A stretch of DNA of 64,000 bases from Asparagopsis taxiformis. Lineage: Eukaryota; Rhodophyta; Florideophyceae; Bonnemaisoniales; Bonnemaisoniaceae. The stretch covers positions 1 to 64,000 of the forward strand of contig JALQPE010000012.1 of NCBI GenBank assembly GCA_030407315.1, in the 5' to 3' direction. The notes below the pieces were generated by a model. It did not search any database. It worked only from the letters and a program-made list of their open reading frames with translations, and was not told where the DNA came from. Positions within the stretch are counted from its first letter, which is position 1, and each line of letters opens with the position of its first letter. Below are positions 53,967 through 63,834 of the stretch, in pieces. The translations under genes and the position numbers were made by a program.

Positions 53967-54236
53967 CTAGCTGTGGCGATGCGAGGCGGCGCGGTACTCG
54001 GAAAAGCCGCGGTGCAGAAAGGCGGAGCCGAGTAGCAGCGGCGCCACGACGCACGACACCGCCTCTGGACAGGAGGCAAAGGCGGTGGCGAGGACGGAGA
54101 ACAGACGGGTGTGAATTGGCGGCATGAGCGGCGGACGGATCATCGCGCTGGCAGTCACGGAGGATGGGACTGGACGCCGCGGATTTGACCGGGTTGAACG
54201 CGGGAGATGTGCGCGATGGAGACTGCAGACGGACAT
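53967..54236 (-). CDS. Small hypothetical protein, possible organellar membrane protein (89 residues)
   Basis: The ATG at 54236 starts a basic, Ser/Arg/Pro-rich N-terminus (LHRAHLPRSTRSNPRRPVP) that looks like a mitochondrial presequence. A hydrophobic region of ~25 residues (AVSCVVAPLLLGSAFLHRGF) and a short polar tail follow. I do not recognise the family. A TATA-like ATTTATAAG about 50 bases upstream supports expression. A short SdhD-type membrane anchor is a possibility, because mature anchors are this small and have a His near the second helix, but nothing here proves it. Confidence 0.4.
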   Translation of the reverse strand: MSVCSLHRAHLPRSTRSNPRRPVPSSVTASAMIRPPLMPPIHTRLFSVLATAFASCPEAVSCVVAPLLLGSAFLHRGFSEYRAASHRHS

Positions 54237-54285
54237 GATGATGGCGGCGGAGTTGATGTGCGCCAAGTCGGAAGATGGTTGCGAG

Positions 54286-54293
54286 ATTTATAA
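54286..54293 (-). promoter_or_regulatory. TATA-like box upstream of the small 89-residue gene
   Basis: CTTATAAAT on the minus strand lies about 55 bases before the ATG at 54236. Confidence 0.4.
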
Positions 54294-54591
54294 GTCGTGA
54301 CGGAATGCGGTGCGTGAGCCAGCGTTGATCAATACGAATTGGACGCGTATGATGAGCCGCGCATTGAAAATTTGAGGGTAGTGGAAGAAAGAAATGGAGC
54401 TTTTTTATTGGTGTTGGCCAATTTCTCACATGATTATACCTGCCAACGTTGCCACAAACATGTAAATTTCATGACCCTTCTACATCTCATCGGAGATTGC
54501 GCGCAATCCGCCGCCGTGCCATTCCACCATCATCCATCCGACGCTCTGTGATTCAAACGCCGTCAATAATATTCCGTCATATCCACGCGCG

Positions 54592-55108
54592 TTACTTGAG
54601 AAAATGCGCAAACGCCCGGTTCGCCTCCGCCTGTTTATGCATTTCCTCGCGTCGCTTGAACGCGCGTCCGGTCCCCGCCTCGAGTTCCAGTAGCTCGCGC
54701 GCAAGACGTAGCCCGGAGCCGAGCTCCTTGCGCGCCCGAAATGCGTCCCTGTAGGCGTCGTAGATACACATCCGTCAGATCCTGGTCCCGTCCGCGTCGT
54801 CCGCCTCCGCGCACTAACGCTGTTACGTACCGCACAAATCGTAGCCCGAGACTCTGCTGACGCGCCGGCGAACATGGAGATGGCACCTGGATCGCCCGTC
54901 CGCTTACTTTGTACTTTTTCAACTCGACTAGTGGCGCCGCGTTTTGTAATGCACGCTTTGTAAATTCAACAGGTTCCGCTATCCCGTGCTCCCGGCGCAG
55001 GATTGTAAACGCGTCGTCGACAATTCGAAGCGCGGCGTGCTTCTTGCCGTGCCGCATGATCACTCGAACTAGCTTGGAAATCGCGCCGTCGAATGTGTGT
55101 AATGACAT
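54592..55108 (-). CDS. Ribosomal protein uS7, probably mitochondrial, with one frame break
   Basis: uS7 nucleates assembly of the small-subunit head and contacts the mRNA exit region. From the ATG at 55108 the product reads [20 protein letters not shown], then [20 protein letters not shown], which is typical uS7. Near 54770 the original frame goes off family. The canonical uS7 ending appears in another frame ([14 protein letters not shown], then [18 protein letters not shown], stop at 54592). Joining these gives a full-length protein of ~170 residues. There is no plausible intron at the switch, so it is one extra base, either a sequence error or a true mutation. The bacterial-type sequence suggests an organellar ribosome. 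It is divergent from SNM1, 200 bp apart. Confidence 0.88.
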
Positions 55109-55308
55109 GGTTCCCCTGTCCGGTTCGTCGCGCTTTCCGCCGTGCGCACGTCAATGGCTATATTCTGTGCTGCTAAATATTTTTTTTATTTTACACCCTT
55201 TCGATTTGCATGTCATGCACATAGTCGTTTCGTCCTCAACATCTATGCGTGTAACGCCAGTCCTTCATGTACTCGTAACCTCCGCCCATCTCGAAAACAT
55301 TTCTCTTA

Positions 55309-57006
55309 ATGACCCAATCGCTCTGTCCAGTGTGCAACCAACAAATCCCATCATCCGACATTCAGCGCCACGTCAACGCCTGTCTAGACACTCAACAGCC
55401 CGATGATCTCGACATACCATCCCCGCCACCCTCCGACACCGACATCCCCACCCCCACCACATCCAATCCGACCCAACCCAACCGTCCCATATCCGCCTGG
55501 CTGAGCACCATCGGAATGGCCAAATACGCCCCCGGGTTCCTCACCGCCGGTTATCGCTCACTTTCCGATCTGCTCTCCGCGTCCAACCTGGACCAGACAC
55601 ATTTACGGGACGCATGCGGCGTGACCGCAATGGGTGCCCGCAAAAAGATAGCATCTCAACTTGCCATTTTAACCCGGACCGCATCTCCATCCGATGCCGC
55701 CCCATCCGTCTCGTCCGACCCCAAATCCACAAAGCGCAAACTCTGGGCCATTTTCGAGCCCGGCTATCACGCCGTGCACCCCGTCGCCACGCGCCCACCA
55801 AAGGCCAGTAAGCCCAATTTGTTTTCCAAAACCGACGCGTCCAAATCAACAGCATCAGATGCCCCTGCGCGTCAGCCACGTCCGCGCACGCATAATTTCG
55901 CGCATCGAGTCGCCGGTACCGCGTTTACAGTCGACAGTTTCTACGCCGCTAAACACGACAGTTCGTGCACCAAATTCTTCCTGTCGCACTTTCACAGCGA
56001 CCATTACGGCCCGTTGAGGAAGAGCACGCTTCCGAAAGGATCCACGGTGCTCTGTTCGTCTGTGACCGCCGCGCTGGTGAGAAAGGTGCTCTGCGTGCCG
56101 GAGGCATCCATCCAAGTGCTGGACTTGAATAAAGAGCTGCAAATTTCAGACGGTACGCACCCGAAATCCGGCGCGTCTGTGTGGCTCTTCGACGCCAACC
56201 ACTGCCCGGGAGCAGTGCTCATTCTGTTCCACGTCTGGCGCACCAAGCGCTACGTGCTGCACACGGGTGATTGTCGATACGACGCCTCGATATTCAGCCG
56301 GCATGCTAAATTGGCGCAGGTGGTCAACGAGGGCCGATTGGACTTTCTGCATTTGGACACCACGTATTGCAAGCCAGAATACGCGTTTCCGGCGCAGCGC
56401 AGCGTGCTGGATGCGGTTGTCGAGGCGGCGCGCCGGGAGGACAAACGCACCAGAGGCCGGTGCTTGTTCTTCTTCGGCACGTACTCCATCGGGAAGGAGA
56501 AAGTGTTTCTGGCGGTTGCGCAGGCGCTGAATTTGAAGATCTACGCAGATAAGCGGAAAAGAACCATTTTAGATGCGTGCGAATTGGGCGCTGACGCGCG
56601 ACGACGCATCGTTGACAACGCTCATCAAGCAAGGGCGCATGTCGTGTCCATGTCGTCGCTGTCGCCGACTGGTCTTGGAATGTACGTCGAGAGAAATCGG
56701 CTGAATAAGGAGTTTGTTGGACGCGGTCTGGCAGTTGTGTTCAAGCCGACCGGGTGGACGTTTAGGGGACGCGGAGAGATTGCGAAGCGCGTTTGTAGAG
56801 TACAGGATCAGGCGATTTTTTATGAAGTTGCGTATAGTGAACATTCGAGTTTTGTGGAATTGAAGGCGTTTGTTGAATGGGCAAAGCCGAGACGGGTTAT
56901 TCCGACTGTTAATGCGTACTCTAAGGAAAGCGCGGATGAGCTTCGGAGACTTCTTGGACACACGGATAGCAAGTTGTGTGAGGTGGACGCGGGTAGAGGG
57001 GGTTAG
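55309..57006 (+). CDS. DCLRE1A: SNM1/DCLRE1A-type DNA cross-link repair nuclease
   Basis: This 5'-3' exonuclease processes interstrand cross-links. The 565-residue product has a UBZ4-type ubiquitin-binding zinc finger (C6, C9, H21, C25). A SAM domain follows (~60-125: ISAWLSTIGMAKYAPGFL). Then comes the metallo-beta-lactamase/beta-CASP nuclease, with the metal-binding FLSHFHSDHYGPL near residue 228, DANHCPGAVLILF, HTGDCRYDA, LDTTYCKPEY, and the DRMBL-family FFGTYSIGKEKVFLAVAQ and AYSEHSSFVELKAFVEW. A SAM domain between zinc finger and nuclease is also seen in some plant SNM1 relatives. The ATG at 55309 directly precedes the zinc finger. The divergent neighbour is uS7. Confidence 0.95.
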   Translation: MTQSLCPVCNQQIPSSDIQRHVNACLDTQQPDDLDIPSPPPSDTDIPTPTTSNPTQPNRPISAWLSTIGMAKYAPGFLTAGYRSLSDLLSASNLDQTHLRDACGVTAMGARKKIASQLAILTRTASPSDAAPSVSSDPKSTKRKLWAIFEPGYHAVHPVATRPPKASKPNLFSKTDASKSTASDAPARQPRPRTHNFAHRVAGTAFTVDSFYAAKHDSSCTKFFLSHFHSDHYGPLRKSTLPKGSTVLCSSVTAALVRKVLCVPEASIQVLDLNKELQISDGTHPKSGASVWLFDANHCPGAVLILFHVWRTKRYVLHTGDCRYDASIFSRHAKLAQVVNEGRLDFLHLDTTYCKPEYAFPAQRSVLDAVVEAARREDKRTRGRCLFFFGTYSIGKEKVFLAVAQALNLKIYADKRKRTILDACELGADARRRIVDNAHQARAHVVSMSSLSPTGLGMYVERNRLNKEFVGRGLAVVFKPTGWTFRGRGEIAKRVCRVQDQAIFYEVAYSEHSSFVELKAFVEWAKPRRVIPTVNAYSKESADELRRLLGHTDSKLCEVDAGRGG

Positions 57007-59458
57007 GTGGGTGGTTGTTTATTGTGCGTTTGAAAAGTTTGTATTGGTGGCGTGATTTGCGGGCTGTGAAGAGTTAATTTGGGAACAGATGACGGGTGTC
57101 ATCGATCGATATTGTGCACGGTTTCGATAATTTTTGTGTGTGTTGTTTCACAGACAATGGGATTGAATTTGGAGGATGAACGATGGGGTGACTTGAGTTT
57201 GAATCGTTTGCAAGACTTGCATTTCAAGTTGGAGGTGTTGAAAAAATTATTTATTGTGACGCTCACGTCGACGGCGTGCAACTCGATTGCACATTTGAAA
57301 CATAGTGCCGACAATGGCGTAAGCGTATCAACTAGAGGTCGGAAAAGCAGCACTTATTTATAGATTTAAAATCAGCATCGTATCGCACAGCTCGTTGATG
57401 TCACTTGACGCAAGATGGTAGGCTACAACGGTTTGAAACGGACGGGCAGACATGGAGGTGAAGATGAAGCATCGATCGTTGCATCAGAACACACGAGGCA
57501 TGTGGCACATGAGCGCCGATGAATTGATGGTTTGGCAAGTGTAATTGCGAGTGGGTGTTTGTTCGACCTATTCAGAGTATGTACCACGTCAGCGTCGCGG
57601 ACGCCCTTACTGATGGATACGGCTGTGTAAATTGTAGACTACGACTGGATTCGGTGTAATGATGTCGGTTGGAGACCATTTTTTCGCGTGAAATATACCG
57701 TGCATTCGATCGGTCGTGCAGCCTTCATTTGCGAAAGTTGACCGCTCTACTTTGGATGCATAGTTACTTGTCAAGTGTGTTTGTTGGTATCGTCGGCCGC
57801 TCGCATGCCATATGACGCGCTATTACGCAGCTTGTATGGCGTCGCCGTTTGAAATGGCAGATTACACCACTGTAATACGATCAATGACACTAGTTGAGCG
57901 GCATACAGCATGAGTTGTGCCCGCGATCCGGTCACCTTCAACGCCAAATTGCGCATTTTAGATACAAAACGGCTCGTAAACTCACACGATCATCGCGCCG
58001 ATATGTAAAGCATAGTGGAATGTTGACAGACAATTCCACGAGCGCACACAGGAGCATGACGTGGCGGAGGAGGTGATTTCACTTGATCACCTGTTACGGT
58101 AACATCTCGATGGCAAACATATACAAACCACACATTCTCCCGGCGCATTCCACCGTTTCACCGCGTGTGGAATGCACTCAACGACAAACATTTGCGTGAA
58201 TTTTGGAGGGAAGCCACCACGGAATGCATCGCAGCACTACCTCGACTTGAGGTATGCCACGCGAGCCGCGAAGAAACTCGCGAGCCAATCCCAGCGCAGC
58301 GGTCATGTTTGAAATGTGACCGCCAAAATCTCGCACAGCAACCGCGATTGCGCAGCGCACTGCTGCGCTGTCGGTGCCGCAATTGCCGTGTTTGTTGGAC
58401 GTCAATTCCATCCGTTACGAAACGCGGCACCTTTGGAAACGATTCATCAATTAACTAATATCCACGGCGCGTGTCACGACACGGCGCATGCAATCAACGG
58501 TACTATCACTGGCGGAACATGCAGAAAACTCATTGTAAATTGGCGTCCTGGATCAAATTCGCCGCCTTGTCGCTCTCATACCCATGCGTCTCCCTCATGT
58601 AATCTCCGATTCCCGCTCCGTTTCTCCGGATCTCCGCGGGGGACCAACGCACACTCCCGCCCCCACTGCCCCGGCCCTGGCCCCTGCCGCTCCTCGTGTC
58701 CGGCGCACACACACACACCCAGACAGACTGACAGACGTCTAACGATCACCTTTGGCACTCGCTGTGTTTCCGTTGTGCCGCCCACCCGTCTTGATTGCCC
58801 AAGACCGACAGGGCGCGCCTCGCCCCGACACAAATGCTTCATATTCAACCTGCTGCACTGTGAACGTTTGAATTGGTTTCAACACCTCGCCTTTATAGCG
58901 ATTAGGTTACCGAACAGGACGGCAGATTGCTGCATGACACCTCAACGACGAAATTACGGCATGACAGTGCAACTACCACAATTTCAAAATTTCAAAGCAC
59001 ATTATTTCAAAAACCGCCGCCGCACATCTGCAAATAGTCAGCGCGCCCTACCTTCATCTGAATTATTCAAAATCATACGTGTACCCACCAATAAATTAAG
59101 GCAGTCTCATGGGAAGGACATGCATCAACCCGTCACGCGCCCACGACGCATCTTCCATAAAACTTTTCAACATTCCACAAAATCATCCCTGCGTGACAAC
59201 CCTTCCCACGGCGCAGCCAGCTATCCAAAACCAACGGCCCCACCATCATCGCCCTCATCGCACGCCCCCATCCAAGCCGCGCTGCGCCACATCCGCATCC
59301 CCGCCGCGCCACGCCACGTGCTCATCAAAACTTGCCGTTCACCGCATCGCCATGGCTCTGTCCGTCTATAAGAACGTGTGCGACCTCCGCGCTAATTGTC
59401 GACGACGCACATCCACCCGTCCGCGACATTTTGCCACACACACGCACACAATCCCGCC
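57007..59458. other. Intergenic region without a supported gene
   Basis: A 94-codon frame at 57079-57363 with an internal ATG after a CACAG (near 57160; MGLNLEDERWGDLSLNRLQD) could be a small gene or exon, but nothing confirms it. A long plus-strand frame at 58316-59371 lacks an ATG near its start and shows no domain. The right end contains a TATA-like element for the next gene. Confidence 0.4.
59366..59372 (+). promoter_or_regulatory. TATA-like element upstream of the KEN-box protein gene
   Basis: CTATAAG lies about 90 bases before the ATG at 59459. Confidence 0.4.
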
Positions 59459-60748
59459 ATGACCGACACTGATTTCGTCCCCGTCGAGCGTCCGCGCGAC
59501 CGTCAGCCCCCTGCCATCGCGCCCCCGCAACCCTCCGCCACCCGCTCAGCCAGTGTGGCGCCCGTGCGCTCCCCGCGCTCGCCCTCCACGAAAAGCCTCC
59601 CGCGCCGCCGCAGCCAGCAGACCCCCGCAGAGGCCCAGGAGGGATACCGCACCCGCATGGCCGCCAAGCAGTACGCAGCCAAGAAGAAGGCCGCTAAGGA
59701 GGCAAAGGCGGAGGTTATTAATATTACCGTGGATGATAAGGGCGTCAAGATTGACAAGGACGCTTCCGTTCCGCTCGGCGCACAGCCCATGTCGATGCCG
59801 GTTAGGCGTCCGTCGCGGAATAGGGTGGGTCGGTCCAATTCTAGGGCTCGCAACGGTAGCGTGGCCGCTCGCTCGGAGGATAAGGAGAATATGACGGGTT
59901 CGAATCAGAAGACCGATGCTGCACAGGTAGATGCTTTCTTTAATAGAAAGCGCGGCAGTGTCGACCCTCGGTCGTCGGGAAAGGACCTGCCAGAGGCTAT
60001 CGCGCCCTCTTGGGATGGATCCATGCCACGTCGTCATAGCAGTCGTAGCTTCATTCATCAGAAGGCTGCGTCGAATGCTGCTGTGCCGAATAAGGGTAAT
60101 ACGTTTGCTGTGTTGGCTTCGGTGGAGGATGACCAGGCCGTGTTGCGTGAGACGCGTGATTTAGATGCGCCTAGGCGTCAGAGGAGGAACGATGTCGCCG
60201 TGCGGGATAAAGAGGCGCAGCGTGTCAGACGTGAGCCTTTGACTAAGTCTGGGAATGTCTCTACTCTTGAACAGATGCTCAAGGTTACATTGGATGACCG
60301 TTCTGCAAATTCGTCGCCTATACCGGCACCGACTGTTTCTTCGGATGTCCAGGTTGTCGAGGTGGACGTGGATGCAGGGTCAGTTGGTGTGCCCAAGCAG
60401 GTTGCAACTGATGGCGTCGCCAGGCCAATCGGGTCCGATGATGCGGCTGTTGCGCAGAAGAGCGGTTGGTGTGAAGAATGCGCTGGCGTTGGTCAGGATA
60501 TCGCAGATCTTCTCTCCGAGCTGGAAAAGCAGCGCGACCTGGCAGAGAGTCGTCCAGAGCCGTCGATTGCTAGTGGAGTGATGCGGGGCTGGAAGTCATA
60601 CGTTGCACAAACAGTGCTAGGTGAATCGAAGAGTAAGGGGTGCGCAGAAAAGGCGCGTTTGCAACAGGAGGTTGAAGTATTGCAAGCGACCGTTGCGTTC
60701 CTGCACAAGAAAATCGATGCATTGGAGTCATATCGCGCTGGTTCCTAG
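59459..60748 (+). CDS. Hypothetical basic coiled-coil protein with a KEN box (429 residues)
   Basis: I do not recognise the family. The N-terminal half is disordered and basic, with repeated S-P and R-S-x-S sites (VRSPRSPSTKSLPRRRSQQ) and a Lys/Ala helix (AAKKKAAKEAKAE). A KEN tripeptide sits in ARSEDKENMTG near residue 143; this is the classic recognition motif of the anaphase-promoting complex. Further on is FAVLASVEDD near residue 220. There are two Cys pairs (WCEECAGVGQDI, CAEK). The last ~50 residues form a coiled coil (ARLQQEVEVLQATVAFLHKK). A cell-cycle or cytoskeletal role is possible but only inferred. The ATG follows CCCGCC and a TATA-like box 90 bases upstream. It converges on the TRPC4AP-like gene. 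Confidence 0.75.
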   Translation: MTDTDFVPVERPRDRQPPAIAPPQPSATRSASVAPVRSPRSPSTKSLPRRRSQQTPAEAQEGYRTRMAAKQYAAKKKAAKEAKAEVINITVDDKGVKIDKDASVPLGAQPMSMPVRRPSRNRVGRSNSRARNGSVAARSEDKENMTGSNQKTDAAQVDAFFNRKRGSVDPRSSGKDLPEAIAPSWDGSMPRRHSSRSFIHQKAASNAAVPNKGNTFAVLASVEDDQAVLRETRDLDAPRRQRRNDVAVRDKEAQRVRREPLTKSGNVSTLEQMLKVTLDDRSANSSPIPAPTVSSDVQVVEVDVDAGSVGVPKQVATDGVARPIGSDDAAVAQKSGWCEECAGVGQDIADLLSELEKQRDLAESRPEPSIASGVMRGWKSYVAQTVLGESKSKGCAEKARLQQEVEVLQATVAFLHKKIDALESYRAGS

Positions 60749-61047
60749 GGAACACACCGTGCTGTATTCATCAACTTTCGTTAACACATTCTCCAAGTAA
60801 CTTGATACATGCTGCCGTTCCGACCTGCGACACTAGATAGTGTATTAGCACCCTTTACATAACCGGACGATAAGAAAGATATTCTCTATACAATTTCATT
60901 CGAACTTACAGCCTGCTTGCAACGCGCAGAAATAGAATTACTGAGAAGGTCACAAATGGTACAAGGGAGGGACTGCATGGAGGCGATAAATGTCGACGTC
61001 TCCCGTTGTCTTCGGAGTGTGGTGTTTGCAAGCTGTACTAGAGATAG

Positions 61048-63834
61048 CTAGTAGTAGATTTCACAGTCTTCCTCGAGTGATGGAACTACTAGATCTGTAC
61101 AGCATCGAGGAATGTGGATTGCCTTCTTTTTCACTCTCGCTGACAATGCAGGCAGACGCAATTGCAGAGCAGTAGCAAAATAAAGCAATGCATCAAAGTG
61201 AATGTTTGAACTGAGCTCCAAAGAGCAAACGTCCAGGCCTCTATGGCGATAGTAACTCTGCCAGAATTCAAGCAATTTGTTGTAGTTGTCAAAGAGATCT
61301 TCTTCCTGAAGGGCAAGCAAATTTGGGGGACGCCGCCTCTCTTCCCTCAATCGAAAGATGACCATTTCTTCGAGAGTATTTAAAATATCGTCGAGGTCTT
61401 CCTCATATTTGCAGGAAGTAGTGAACAGTATGAGCGAGGTGTTCACACAACAGATGTTCTCAAAGTTGACGTCCTGGACTCTAACACTAGCAAGGAGATC
61501 ATGAATGAGATGAATGCGATACTTTTCAGCAAATTCCCACATATAACAATTTTCAAAGTCATACGGGGCCTGTGCAGTGTCGGTTACAATCCCCAACTCG
61601 TCTTCAGCTTTGAACTTTTCGAGGGAAATCACAACTGCGCGCACAAAGACATTGGAATCAACGAGGCGCTCATGAACAGCCTTGAGGAGCAGCGAGAGGA
61701 GCTTGTAGTCTTTCTTGAAAATGTTATTCATCATATCGAACACACCTCTATTCCATTTGATGAGCTCACCCAAAAGATCAAAGCTTGTTTGACGGAACAA
61801 TCCCGCCTTGCCAGTGGAAGCGGCACTTTCCGAAATCTGTTTGATTAAATGGTGCAATAGCCCTTCATTTGCAATGAGAGTCTTTTCAGGGAGTGTTGCA
61901 GAGCGCAGAAAAGTCTCGATACAGCCTGACAAGAGACACCTCCGGTTACTGCTCGTTTCGTCCTTACCACTTGTGTTGATGAATATATTCACAACAGTGC
62001 AAATCAGGCCTTTATCGCCCAAACTCAATGCTGCACGTTCAGGATTGCGGGAGCCGTTCGGCTTGTTGACGGGCGAGGAATCGCGGGAAGGGGCCACGTC
62101 CGAGTTGCCGCTCACTTGCGGCCGATCCAATGGTTTCTCAGTATCCGCTGAAGTTCGGGTCTCATCTGTTTGCTGCTGTTTGGAATGGAATGATCCCGAT
62201 CTTGTAGGCATGGTAGGCCTGAAATCAGTGCATCTGTGGATTGTCAAATTTTGCATGGCCTCGGGCAGTTGAAAGTCATAGAAATGTCTGCCCGGTTTGT
62301 TCGCGTCACTGTTAAGCACGGATGTATCACCGTTACGTAATGCAGTAATCACAATGTTTTCTGCATCAGAAAACAACTGACTACGGGAAGGGTGCGCAAT
62401 ATCGAGCCCGCACACAAGCGTGTGTAATACTCGGATGAAATGTTCTTTCATAGCATTTTCTGCACTGGTCTCCGGGCCGTCAGCACTATCTGACCAATCT
62501 AGTCCTGCACAAAAGCGGGACAAGGCAGACACAATGCCAGCCTCAAGAAGCGCATCCTGAACATCTTTGCGCCGCTTTCCTGAGAGCAAGGCGTGAAGGA
62601 CGATAAGAACGTCTACTTGATGCGTTGCCATAAAGATATCGAGCACGGATGGCGGTTCACGTTCCGGTACAGAGCGCGAGAGCTCGTCGGCGCTAAGGGT
62701 ACGCACCAGTGGCGTTTGGAAACCGGTTGCGATGCGATGCTCCAGTTGCGACCATGAATGCGCGGGGGCTGGCGTATCGATTCCCATAGATGCACTCCAC
62801 GTTAGAAGGAGCAGGAGTTGGTGGACGCGGTCGTCCGGGGCTACACGGCGGACGGCATGCTGAATGGGAAGCAGAGGTGGATTTACACCGTTTTGTTCGT
62901 CGACACGAACGACTGCCGCGTCTTCCAGGTCTTGGCCAAATTCAGTGTCTAGGGAGGCAGCGCCATGACGGAGGGCTTGGTCGACGAGACGGAGATCTGG
63001 TGTCGACGGTGGCGGTATTGAGATGAGTTTGGTCAGATGATTGAAGAAGTTTTGGATTGAAACTAGCATGGCGTGATTGCGATCACGGGTCATGCGTGAG
63101 TCGGGAAGGTAGGAACGACGCGAATGCAGGTATCGCTTTGAAGGCTCTATGTTGCGCCAGTCTGTATGGCACAGGGAGCAGGCTGTCGGACAGGGGATGT
63201 CTCGTTCATCTAAAAGTGGGGGAAGGAGACGAGTGAGCACACCGAGGTTGAAGGGCGTGGTGGATTCTAGCAGTTTTGACAAATGGGGAGTTGTGGAGAG
63301 GTCTAATGGGGGCGCGTGAGGCTCTGCATGGAGAATGTCCTCGATTAGCTCGGTGGTAATCTCGAGATGAGATGGAAGAGTTGCAATGAGAGCGGGGAGC
63401 GGCGCAGTGGCAGCAAGCCGGCGCGTCAGAAAAGACGTGGCAGAGGTGGCATTGAGCACAGTAATCGTCTCAGAAAGTAGCTTGGAAAGGGTGTGGGGAG
63501 TGAACGGGGAATCGGGATAGAGTCTGACAATTCGTTGCAGAAGGTTGGAGGTGAGTTCTGGGAGTTGAAGAGCGGCATAGATGTTGTGGAATTGGGCTCG
63601 CTGGGAATCTGGGATTTGAACTTGTTCGAAATGGGTGAGATGTGAGGTTAATGTGGTTAGAGTGGTACGTAGCGTGGTTGCGGCAGTGGCGCAGGGATTC
63701 GCGGGCGGATGTGGAACGGCAAGCGGTGTGAGGGTGATAAGGTTGGTCTGGTGCGGGGTTAAAATTTGTTCGTTTGGAGATAGGGTCACTTTGGGACGGC
63801 GAGGAAGCGTGCCGTTTGTTTCAAAATGCAGCAT
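61048..63834 (-). CDS. TRPC4AP/TRUSS-like protein (CUL4 substrate-receptor family)
   Basis: The 928-residue, mostly helical protein shows the TRPC4AP signature region in its last ~300 residues: GLICTVVNIFINTSGKDETS, SGCIETFLRSATLPEKTLIA, FDLLGELIKWNRGVFDMM, RLVDSNVFVRAVVISLEKF, VNFENICCVNTSLILFTTS and LLEFWQSYYRHRGLDVCSLE. Human TRPC4AP (TRUSS) binds TRPC channels and the TNF receptor, and serves as a DDB1-CUL4 substrate receptor. Plants and algae keep homologues of unknown function, so a ubiquitin-ligase adaptor role is the safest guess. The N-terminus is Thr/Pro/Leu-rich and Armadillo-like. A Cys/His cluster (CPTACSLCHTDW) lies near residue 220. The ATG at 63834 is the first in frame. Confidence 0.85.
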   Translation of the reverse strand: MLHFETNGTLPRRPKVTLSPNEQILTPHQTNLITLTPLAVPHPPANPCATAATTLRTTLTTLTSHLTHFEQVQIPDSQRAQFHNIYAALQLPELTSNLLQRIVRLYPDSPFTPHTLSKLLSETITVLNATSATSFLTRRLAATAPLPALIATLPSHLEITTELIEDILHAEPHAPPLDLSTTPHLSKLLESTTPFNLGVLTRLLPPLLDERDIPCPTACSLCHTDWRNIEPSKRYLHSRRSYLPDSRMTRDRNHAMLVSIQNFFNHLTKLISIPPPSTPDLRLVDQALRHGAASLDTEFGQDLEDAAVVRVDEQNGVNPPLLPIQHAVRRVAPDDRVHQLLLLLTWSASMGIDTPAPAHSWSQLEHRIATGFQTPLVRTLSADELSRSVPEREPPSVLDIFMATHQVDVLIVLHALLSGKRRKDVQDALLEAGIVSALSRFCAGLDWSDSADGPETSAENAMKEHFIRVLHTLVCGLDIAHPSRSQLFSDAENIVITALRNGDTSVLNSDANKPGRHFYDFQLPEAMQNLTIHRCTDFRPTMPTRSGSFHSKQQQTDETRTSADTEKPLDRPQVSGNSDVAPSRDSSPVNKPNGSRNPERAALSLGDKGLICTVVNIFINTSGKDETSSNRRCLLSGCIETFLRSATLPEKTLIANEGLLHHLIKQISESAASTGKAGLFRQTSFDLLGELIKWNRGVFDMMNNIFKKDYKLLSLLLKAVHERLVDSNVFVRAVVISLEKFKAEDELGIVTDTAQAPYDFENCYMWEFAEKYRIHLIHDLLASVRVQDVNFENICCVNTSLILFTTSCKYEEDLDDILNTLEEMVIFRLREERRRPPNLLALQEEDLFDNYNKLLEFWQSYYRHRGLDVCSLELSSNIHFDALLYFATALQLRLPALSARVKKKAIHIPRCCTDLVVPSLEEDCEIYY

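Noticed and set aside
58316..59371. Plus-strand open frame of 351 codons before the KEN-box gene
   Set aside because: It has no ATG near its start, no domain, irregular composition, and overlaps the probable promoter of the next gene.
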